From an uncultured Lachnospiraceae bacterium (lineage in GTDB: Bacteria > Bacillota_A > Clostridia > Lachnospirales > Lachnospiraceae), in contig CAMOFS010000115.1 in assembly GCA_946613735.1 (NCBI GenBank), forward strand, positions 1-5,972: a stretch of DNA of 5,972 nt, in the 5' to 3' direction. The translations under genes were made by a program, and so were the position numbers. Below, one piece after another: positions 1 to 5,065 of this stretch. The stretch's first letter is position 1. Each line of letters begins with the position of its first letter. The notes under the pieces are model-generated. The model did no database searches. It was not told the DNA's origin and was given only the letters and a program-made list of their open reading frames with translations.

Positions 1-458
1 AGCGGGAGAGCGATCTCTTCAAACACGTGCTGCCTCAGGACTTTGTTAAGTTCGGGTTGATACCTGAGTTTATCGGTCGTCTTCCGGTGAATGTTGCTTT
101 GGATGAGCTTTCCGAGGACGATCTGGTCAGGGTGCTTGTTGAGCCCAAGAACTCCCTTACCAAGCAGTACAACACCCTTTTCGGTCTGGACGACGTGGAG
201 CTGGAGTTTACTGAGGAGGCACTCAGGGAGATTGCCAAAAAGGCTATTGAGCGAAAGACCGGAGCCCGTGGACTACGTGCCATCATGGAGAATATCATGA
301 TGGATGACATGTACGAGGCACCCTCTGATGATTCCATGAAAAGGCTTGTCATCACCAAGGAAAAGGTGGACGACAACCTGGTACTTGCTGATAGTAAAAA
401 GGAGAGCTCTGTGGTGGAGCTTCCCGAGAAAAAAGATAATAAAAAGGAGAGCGCATGA
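1..458 (+). CDS. clpX: ATP-dependent Clp protease ATP-binding subunit ClpX, C-terminal part (5' end outside window)
   Basis: ClpX is the AAA+ unfoldase that recognises substrates and feeds them to the ClpP peptidase in the cytoplasm. Only the last 151 residues are present, read in the frame starting at base 3; the gene continues beyond the left edge. Visible family landmarks are the block [14 protein letters not shown], whose FIGR arginine corresponds to the arginine finger known in E. coli ClpX, then [10 protein letters not shown], and the sensor-2 motif KTGARGLR. The zinc-binding domain, Walker A/B motifs and pore loops lie upstream. After the conserved domain comes a charged, low-complexity Lys/Glu/Ser tail of about 30 residues. 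The stop codon overlaps the engB start as ATGA, so the two genes are probably co-transcribed and translationally coupled. The GTG at 27 lies inside the conserved block and is not a start. Identity is very secure. Confidence 0.97.
   Translation, partial: RESDLFKHVLPQDFVKFGLIPEFIGRLPVNVALDELSEDDLVRVLVEPKNSLTKQYNTLFGLDDVELEFTEEALREIAKKAIERKTGARGLRAIMENIMMDDMYEAPSDDSMKRLVITKEKVDDNLVLADSKKESSVVELPEKKDNKKESA
390..454 (+). repeat. Imperfect 20-bp direct repeat in the clpX tail (390-409 and 435-454)
   Basis: Bases 390-409 and 435-454 match at 18 of 20 positions, sharing the core TAAAAAGGAGAGC. The copies are 45 bp apart, exactly 15 codons, so the clpX frame is kept and the peptide DSKKES recurs as DNKKES. 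The second copy also contains the AAGGAG that acts as ribosome binding site for engB. The pattern looks like a small in-frame duplication, although low-complexity Lys/Glu coding could produce something similar. Confidence 0.7.
444..449 (+). promoter_or_regulatory. Ribosome binding site of engB
   Basis: AAGGAG lies 5 nt upstream of the ATG at 455, inside the end of clpX. It fixes the engB start at the ATGA overlap. It is part of the second copy of the clpX tail repeat. Confidence 0.85.
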
Positions 459-1042
459 AGATAAGATCTGTTGATCTTGAGACTGTGTGCGGACCTACAA
501 GCGAACTGCCGGTAAACGACCTCCCCGAGGTGGCCTTTGCCGGCAGATCTAATGTGGGGAAGTCTTCGCTTATCAATACGGTGATGGGCAGAAAGTCATT
601 TGCCCGTACCTCTCAAAAGCCGGGCAAGACACAGACCCTCAATTTTTATAAAATTAATGATGAAATATATCTGGTGGATCTGCCGGGTTACGGCTACGCC
701 AAGACATCGAAGGCTCTCTCCGAACAGTGGGGTACCATGATAGAAAACTACCTCACGGAGTCGGAGCAGCTGGCCTGTGTATTTCTTTTGGTGGATATAA
801 GAAATCCTGTCAGTGAACTGGACAGGCAGATGTATGACTGGATCAATTTCTTGGAGCTCCAGCCTATCATTATCGCTACCAAGGCGGATAAGATCAACCG
901 CTCGCAGCTCGAAAAACATATAAAGCAGGTTCGCGAAGGGCTGGGTGCATCCGAGGATGATATCCTCATCCCATTCTCCGCAGTGACCAGGCAGGGGCTC
1001 GATGATATCTATGATCTTATGGAGCAGGTAATATCCGGATAA
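455..1042 (+). CDS. engB: Ribosome biogenesis GTP-binding protein EngB/YsxC/YihA
   Basis: This small TRAFAC-class GTPase, called YsxC in Bacillus and YihA/EngB in E. coli, is needed for late assembly of the 50S ribosomal subunit in the cytoplasm. The 195-residue product is full length for the family. All G motifs are visible: G1 GRSNVGKS at 30-37, the G2 threonine region in PGKTQTLNF at 56-64, G3 DLPGYGYA at 75-82, G4 TKAD at 142-145, and G5 SA at 175-176. The start is fixed by AAGGAG 5 nt upstream and by the 4-bp overlap with clpX. In Bacillus subtilis lon genes lie between clpX and ysxC; here the two are directly joined. Transcription most likely comes from upstream of clpX. The gene converges on a small - strand gene 40 bp away, and I see no strong intrinsic terminator between them. 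Confidence 0.97.
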   Translation: MKIRSVDLETVCGPTSELPVNDLPEVAFAGRSNVGKSSLINTVMGRKSFARTSQKPGKTQTLNFYKINDEIYLVDLPGYGYAKTSKALSEQWGTMIENYLTESEQLACVFLLVDIRNPVSELDRQMYDWINFLELQPIIIATKADKINRSQLEKHIKQVREGLGASEDDILIPFSAVTRQGLDDIYDLMEQVISG

Positions 1043-1082
1043 TAAGGTATGCCGGTGTGAGTCTGCTTTTGACCTTCATGAG

Positions 1083-1376
1083 TCAGTGGAAGTCCTGCAG
1101 ATTCATCCAGTCCACGAGGGCGCACAGCCCCTCCTCGGAAAACGGTTCCTCGTGTGTAATAAAAAGCGACGGATCCGTGGCTTCATAGGAGTATGGCTCC
1201 GGCCACACAGTAGCCAAAAACACAGGCTCGGGTGAGGGGGCATCCTCAGGAGCGTTCTCTGGAAGCGGCGCCACATACCGCTCGATGCGGTAGCGCATGT
1301 TGCGCTCGGCATCACTGCCGGAAAAATGCCTCTTTTTATAGTAGTCCAGTGCCAGCAGGCGTTTTCTTTCTATCAT
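1083..1376 (-). CDS. Small conserved-looking hypothetical protein (97 aa)
   Basis: This 97-residue protein reads from ATG at 1376 to TGA at 1083. It has no signal peptide or membrane segment, so it is probably cytoplasmic. Its layout is an N-terminal basic segment (MIERKRLLALDYYKKRHFSG), then MRYRIE, a Pro/Glu/Ala-rich linker at about residues 37-51, a core LATVWPEPYSYEAT, and an acidic C-terminal stretch ending PFSEEGL and LVDWMN. I recall small proteins of this pattern in Lachnospiraceae, sometimes labelled GNAT-like, but no acetyl-CoA binding motif is visible and I assign no function. Upstream on the - strand are a GGGG sequence about 10 nt before the ATG, which is a weak ribosome binding site, and a good promoter with a perfect TATAAT. 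It converges with engB and diverges from the secreted-protein operon. The promoter and the recalled family pattern support a real gene over a chance ORF. Confidence 0.75.
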   Translation of the reverse strand: MIERKRLLALDYYKKRHFSGSDAERNMRYRIERYVAPLPENAPEDAPSPEPVFLATVWPEPYSYEATDPSLFITHEEPFSEEGLCALVDWMNLQDFH

Positions 1377-1396
1377 TTTTTATTTACCCCATTTTT

Positions 1397-1426
1397 TTGT
1401 TTCTTTTTATTCGTATATATTATAAA
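1397..1426 (+). promoter_or_regulatory. Possible promoter of the transglutaminase-like operon
   Basis: TTGTTT at 1397-1402, 18 nt, then TATAAA at 1421-1426 (5 of 6 matches to TATAAT) could drive the two secreted-protein genes. It shares its -10 region with the - strand promoter of the divergent gene. The -35 match is weak and the surroundings are AT-rich, so this is only a candidate. Confidence 0.35.
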
Positions 1427-1447
1427 ATAGAAAAGTGGCTTTTTCTA
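1419..1447 (-). promoter_or_regulatory. Predicted sigma-A-type promoter of the 97-aa gene
   Basis: On the - strand, TAGAAA at 1447-1442 (4 of 6 matches to TTGACA) is separated by 17 nt from a perfect TATAAT at 1424-1419. Transcription would begin near 1412 and give a leader of about 35 nt before the ATG at 1376. The sequence is directly visible; promoter activity is inferred. The region is AT-rich, so chance matches are possible. Confidence 0.45.
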
Positions 1448-1455
1448 CCCAAAAC

Positions 1456-1460
1456 GAGGT
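1456..1460 (+). promoter_or_regulatory. Ribosome binding site of the first transglutaminase-like gene
   Basis: GAGGT lies just before the ATG at 1465 and favours it over the in-frame GTG at 1435, which has only A-rich sequence upstream. Starting at 1465 also places a typical signal peptide at the N-terminus. Confidence 0.65.
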
Positions 1461-1464
1461 TTGT

Positions 1465-3534
1465 ATGAACAAAATAACTGCGTTAATTAAAAAAGGCACT
1501 TTTGCGATACTGACCGCGGTCATGGCATTTACATGTGTGATGCCGGCCTCTGCCGCCATGGTCATAGATGATAAAAAGGGCTCCACCACCTACACTCAGG
1601 GCACGGACTGGGAGAAGTACGGTAACTACTATTTTTATAACCAGATGTCCGCCAGTGAGAGGGAGTTTTACGATGCCTTGAATGACAAGTGCATCTCCTT
1701 CATGATAGGTGAGGAGGATGCCATAGAGTACGTCTACAAGAACACTACTTATTATCTTACCGGCTATGTTTCATCCGACAGCCTGACCATACCTCAGATG
1801 GTTCAGGTCGCAAAGATATTCAAATACAACAATCCGCAGTACTATTTTTTGTCCACCATGATCTTTCCCAAGACTTCGGAGAACGCCATCAGCTTTACCG
1901 TCTATCCCAGGTTCTCTTCCAGTGCGGCCAGACAGATCGCGGGATCCAAGATCTCCCACGAGATCAGGACGGCCATCAGCAACACTTCACTGGCGCATAC
2001 TGATGCGGAGAGGGTTTTGGCCTTCCATAATTACATCATCGATATGGTGGATTACGAGAGCAACATACCTATTGAGGATCTTACCTACACACAGTCGGTG
2101 TACAGCGTCTTCGGCCATGATGATAAAAAGACGGTATGCGCAGGGTATTCAGGTGCTTTTATGATGCTGTGCAATGCGGTTGGCATCGACTGTATCTGTG
2201 TGACCTCGGCGCTGCATCAGTGGAACAAGGTCAGGATCAACGACACCTGGTACAACATCGATCTTACGGCTGACGACCTGGGGCTGGATGAGGATAAAAA
2301 AAGCAGGCGCCAGTATCTGTATTTCTGCAGATCCAACAACATGGTCTCCGTTATTGACGATACTGACTATCACACCATAGAGGAGTTTTGGACCGACTTT
2401 GTTTTGCCCGAGTGCTACAACGACACGGAGTCGGATAGGGATAATTACAACCTTCCCTTTGAACCGGAGATGATGGTGGTCTCACCGGGTTATAGTGCCC
2501 AGGCCTCGGAGACAGTTGCGGATCAGTTTATCGTCAGTCTTTATACTGCCACCAACGGTGCTGACATATACTACACCACCGATGGCAGGACACCGGCAGT
2601 GGGATCCACTAAGTCCAGGCTGTATACCAAGCCCTTCAAGGCAAAGAAAAATGCTGTTATCAGGGCAGTGGCTGTAAAGGATGGCTATAAGGATTCAGGC
2701 TTTTTAAAGATCAATATCACGGAGGCCAGTTCAGGAGGCACTTCGGTGCGGCTTTCAGACTGCACGGTGAAGCTGACAAAAAGCAAGTTTAAATATACCG
2801 GATCTCCCATCCGTCCCAAGATCAAGTCCGTCACTTACAAGGGCGAGACCCTTACAGAGGGTGCGGATTATGTGATCACCGGTTATGAAAACAATATTTC
2901 GGCGGGCACAGCCAAGCTTATAATAACGTCGGTTTCCGGCAGCAACTACAAGGGCTCCAAGACGATTACCTTTTCCATCAGCCCCTACCTTTTGACGGCA
3001 CCCGTTGTGTCGGTCAAAAATGTTAACAGGGGTATCCGTCTGTCATGGGGACAGGTGGATTTTGCCAAGGGCTATATCATCGAGCGAAGCGAGGATGGCA
3101 AGCACTATAAGCGGATCAAAAAAATAGACAATGTAAAAAAGACAGTTTATACCGACACGAAGGTGGTAGCAAAAAAACGCTATTATTACAGGGTTACAGC
3201 ATACTCTGCCGGGAATGAATACAGAAAGACCTACTGTAAGCCCATTTTGACCTACAGGATATTGTCCCCTGCCATCCTGGAGATCACCTCTGTAAAGACC
3301 GGGACCATGAGGGTCACCTGGGAGAAAAATGCCAAGGCTTCAGGGTATCAGGTCAAGTATGTGACGGGCAAGGAAGGACGTATGTTCAATGTTGCCAAGA
3401 CTTACAACGCCGCCACTGTTACGGGACTGGAGGGCGGCAGGACCTACAAGGTCTATGTCAGAAGCTACAAGAATGTAGACGGCAAAGCGGTCTACTCCAA
3501 GTGGTCTCATGCCAAGAAGATCAAAGTGAGATAA
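1465..3534 (+). CDS. Secreted multidomain transglutaminase-like protein with chitobiase-like, Ig-like and two FN3 domains
   Basis: The predicted product is a 689-residue exported protein. A signal peptide spans about 1-30: KITALIKK, a hydrophobic core, then PASA, with cleavage near A30/A31. A YYFYNQMS region (55-62) and YNNPQYYFL (121-129) are shared with the next gene. The transglutaminase-like core spans about 181-275, with predicted catalytic C225 (in TVCAGYS), H251 (in LHQWN) and D266 (in YNIDLT). The Trp usual after this Asp (TWDD) is Ala here (TADD, 268-271). Next come a chitobiase-type/Fn3-associated module at about 336-418 (IYYTTDG at 368-374), an Ig-like module at about 428-505 (KYTG, GADY, NYKGS pattern), and FN3 domains at about 511-597 and 601-689. 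No LPXTG, SLH, dockerin or C-terminal membrane anchor is visible, so it is either released or held noncovalently by its basic surface. Family members include proteases and cross-linking enzymes; the substrate here is unknown. Gene 14 nt upstream of its paralogue. Confidence 0.9.
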   Translation: MNKITALIKKGTFAILTAVMAFTCVMPASAAMVIDDKKGSTTYTQGTDWEKYGNYYFYNQMSASEREFYDALNDKCISFMIGEEDAIEYVYKNTTYYLTGYVSSDSLTIPQMVQVAKIFKYNNPQYYFLSTMIFPKTSENAISFTVYPRFSSSAARQIAGSKISHEIRTAISNTSLAHTDAERVLAFHNYIIDMVDYESNIPIEDLTYTQSVYSVFGHDDKKTVCAGYSGAFMMLCNAVGIDCICVTSALHQWNKVRINDTWYNIDLTADDLGLDEDKKSRRQYLYFCRSNNMVSVIDDTDYHTIEEFWTDFVLPECYNDTESDRDNYNLPFEPEMMVVSPGYSAQASETVADQFIVSLYTATNGADIYYTTDGRTPAVGSTKSRLYTKPFKAKKNAVIRAVAVKDGYKDSGFLKINITEASSGGTSVRLSDCTVKLTKSKFKYTGSPIRPKIKSVTYKGETLTEGADYVITGYENNISAGTAKLIITSVSGSNYKGSKTITFSISPYLLTAPVVSVKNVNRGIRLSWGQVDFAKGYIIERSEDGKHYKRIKKIDNVKKTVYTDTKVVAKKRYYYRVTAYSAGNEYRKTYCKPILTYRILSPAILEITSVKTGTMRVTWEKNAKASGYQVKYVTGKEGRMFNVAKTYNAATVTGLEGGRTYKVYVRSYKNVDGKAVYSKWSHAKKIKVR

Positions 3535-3539
3535 AAGCT

Positions 3540-3545
3540 GAGGTG
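3540..3545 (+). promoter_or_regulatory. Ribosome binding site of the second transglutaminase-like gene
   Basis: GAGGTG begins 6 nt after the preceding stop codon, with its GAGG part 5 nt before the ATG at 3549. The arrangement mirrors the site of the first gene (GAGGT plus the same spacing) and supports 3549 over the in-frame GTG at 3501, which lies inside the upstream gene. Confidence 0.7.
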
Positions 3546-3548
3546 TAT

Positions 3549-4952
3549 ATGAATATAAAAGTGATAAAAAATGTGATAGCCGCATTTTCAATTCTGCTAC
3601 TATCCATGTCCGTCCCCACAGTCACCCGGGCGGCGGCAGCGGATGCCAATATAGAGGTCATCCCTTTTCCGGCTGCCTACAGTGTGGAGACTGCGGATGC
3701 GGATGACGTGATCAAGTCCCCTGTCACCACCCAGATCACCTCCACCCTGAAGGGCTCTAAATACTACAAGAGCAGGTGGGAACGCTACAGCAGCTATTAT
3801 TATTACAACCAGCTTTCGACCAAGCAGAAAAAGCTGTATAACCTTTTCAACAGCCAGTGCATCAAGCTTTTGACCACTGGTGTGACGGTACAAAACGTCT
3901 TGCCCAAGAGTGTATCGGGCACCGGCAAGGACTATTATTATTTGGATCCCATCGACTATGAGGAGCTTGGGTTGAGTGAAAAACAGGCCATGATCACATC
4001 CAGGTTTTTCAGGTATTCAAATCCCCAGTATTTCTTTTTGAACGGAAGTGAGCTTGGCTATAACGGCAGCGGTGTCTGTGCCATTACCGTTTATTCCGAC
4101 TTCAGGACTCCTGAGGGTCGCAAGGCAGCCATTGATGCCATGAACGAGACCATTGACGAGTGGGATTATTATATCGATGAGCTTGGCTCTGATCAGAAAA
4201 AGGTAAAAATGATCCACGACCTGATCTGTGAAAGGGTGGAATACAATTCCGCAGCCTATGAGTCAGGTTACGCCAATGATGAAAAGGAATATACCCAGTC
4301 CATGTATTCAGCCCTGGGATGGTCAGGGAAAAAGACAGTATGTGCCGGGTACTCCTTTGCTTTCCAGTATCTTGCCAACAAATACGGCATTGACTGTGTC
4401 TGCGTTACCAGTGTTGGCACCGATCCGGACACCGGCGAGGAGTCGGGCGGACATCAGTGGAATGCAGTCCGGGTGGATGATCAGTGGTATATGATAGACC
4501 TGACCTGGGATGATACTGAGATAGAGGGACATCCCATACTTTATCTGTGGTATTGCAGATCCGCCAAAAAGATCAACTCCGGTGAGTACACCGCCGGCAA
4601 TATCGATGAGAATCATACTCCTGAGTCTTTTTATGGAAGCAAGCTGCCCAAGTGCGTCAAGGATACGGAACCGACCCTGTACGAGCCCGGCGAATTCTAT
4701 GAGCCGGATTTCAGGGTGAAGGCTCCTACGGTTACCATCAATAAAAAGACCAAAAAGGCAACTATCAAGTCAAAGACCAAAAACGTTACCATATATTACA
4801 CCATTGACGGTACCGTTCCGGATCCGGCCTCCTCGAAGTGCCTGATCTACAAGAAGGCCTTTAAGGTGAAAAAGGGCCAGGTGATCAGGGCTGTTGCTGT
4901 CCGCTCCGGGTACTATGACAGCAAGGTAACTAAGAAAAAGGTGAAGTTCTGA
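3549..4952 (+). CDS. Secreted transglutaminase-like protein with C-terminal chitobiase-like module (paralogue of preceding gene)
   Basis: The predicted product has 467 residues. A signal peptide covers about 1-29, with a hydrophobic core (AAFSILLLSMSV) and cleavage in the alanine run after TRA. The region RWERYSSYYYYNQLS (76-90) and YSNPQYFFL (156-164) match the preceding protein. The transglutaminase-like core spans about 217-325, with predicted catalytic C265 (in TVCAGYS), H302 (in GGHQWN) and D317 (in MIDLTWDD). Here the usual TWDD sequence is intact. The Cys-to-His loop is 11 residues longer than in the paralogue and carries an acidic, Gly-rich insert (TDPDTGEESGG). A Lys-rich chitobiase-type/Fn3-associated module fills about 390-467, with IYYTIDG at 415-421 and the IRAVAVRSGY strand. 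The protein ends there, without the Ig-like and FN3 domains of the first gene or any wall anchor. The 14-nt gap indicates co-transcription. An exported cysteine hydrolase or transpeptidase of unknown substrate is the best description. Confidence 0.9.
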   Translation: MNIKVIKNVIAAFSILLLSMSVPTVTRAAAADANIEVIPFPAAYSVETADADDVIKSPVTTQITSTLKGSKYYKSRWERYSSYYYYNQLSTKQKKLYNLFNSQCIKLLTTGVTVQNVLPKSVSGTGKDYYYLDPIDYEELGLSEKQAMITSRFFRYSNPQYFFLNGSELGYNGSGVCAITVYSDFRTPEGRKAAIDAMNETIDEWDYYIDELGSDQKKVKMIHDLICERVEYNSAAYESGYANDEKEYTQSMYSALGWSGKKTVCAGYSFAFQYLANKYGIDCVCVTSVGTDPDTGEESGGHQWNAVRVDDQWYMIDLTWDDTEIEGHPILYLWYCRSAKKINSGEYTAGNIDENHTPESFYGSKLPKCVKDTEPTLYEPGEFYEPDFRVKAPTVTINKKTKKATIKSKTKNVTIYYTIDGTVPDPASSKCLIYKKAFKVKKGQVIRAVAVRSGYYDSKVTKKKVKF

Positions 4953-4958
4953 TGAAGA

Positions 4959-5049
4959 GATTCTTCGGGCTAGCGCCCTCAGAATGACATCCGGATTGTG
5001 TTTTTGTCATTATGAGCTACTATTGTCATTCTGAGCGAAGCGAAGAATC
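4959..5049. repeat. Dispersed repetitive inverted-repeat element (GATTCTTCG / CTCAGAATGACA type)
   Basis: The left arm 4959-4989 and right arm 5024-5049 are inverted copies. GATTCTTCG (4959-4967) pairs with 5041-5049, and CTCAGAATGACA (4978-4989) pairs with TGTCATTCTGAG (5024-5035), giving 21 perfect base pairs in two blocks. The arms differ in their centres: the left has GGCTAGCGCC, forming part of a small GGGC/GCCC hairpin, while the right has CGAAG in a doubled GCGAA unit. The loop is 34 nt. From memory, these two sequence forms recur in intergenic DNA of many unrelated bacterial genomes, so this is probably a REP- or MITE-like mobile palindrome. There is no T-run after either arm, so it is not a classical intrinsic terminator. 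It starts 6 nt after a stop codon and ends 16 nt before the dgt ATG. Confidence 0.85.
5004..5036. repeat. Short direct repeat: truncated third copy of the arm motif
   Basis: TTGTCATTATGAGC at 5004-5017 matches TTGTCATTCTGAGC at 5023-5036 at 13 of 14 positions, with a 19-bp period. The first lies in the loop of the inverted repeat and reads like a truncated copy of the right arm. Confidence 0.6.
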
Positions 5050-5052
5050 CCT

Positions 5053-5058
5053 AAGGAG
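5053..5058 (+). promoter_or_regulatory. Ribosome binding site of dgt
   Basis: AAGGAG lies 7 nt before the ATG at 5066 and 4 nt after the end of the inverted-repeat stem. If the stem forms in mRNA, the ribosome would load directly beside it. Confidence 0.85.
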
Positions 5059-5065
5059 TGTGCAC

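Noticed and set aside
596..919. 107-codon open frame on the - strand
   Set aside because: Antisense to the G-motif region of engB; a shadow of a strongly conserved gene.
1044..1076. AAGGT / ACCTT inverted repeat between the convergent engB and 97-aa genes as a bidirectional terminator
   Set aside because: Only 5 base pairs with a 23-nt loop and no proper T-run; too weak to call.
1435..1464. GTG at 1435 as start of the first transglutaminase-like gene, adding 10 residues
   Set aside because: No ribosome binding site precedes it, it overlaps the promoter region, and ATG 1465 has GAGGT and a cleaner signal peptide.
3501..3548. GTG at 3501 as start of the second transglutaminase-like gene, adding 16 residues
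   Set aside because: It lies within the upstream gene, would bury the signal peptide behind a polar extension, and ATG 3549 has its own GAGGTG site.
3600..3893. 97-codon and similar open frames antisense to the secreted-protein genes
   Set aside because: Composition shadows of long coding sequences, with no recognisable features.
4989..4996. ATCCGGAT palindrome, also seen at 1033-1040
   Set aside because: Eight-base palindromes recur by chance and the two sites share no wider context.
4996..5023. TTGTGT, 16 nt, TACTAT as a promoter for dgt inside the repeat loop
   Set aside because: Both hexamers are poor matches and the sequence is largely explained by the repeat itself.
4959..5049. The inverted repeat as a rho-independent terminator
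   Set aside because: The stem is interrupted, the loop is long and there is no T-run after either the right arm or the small left-arm hairpin.
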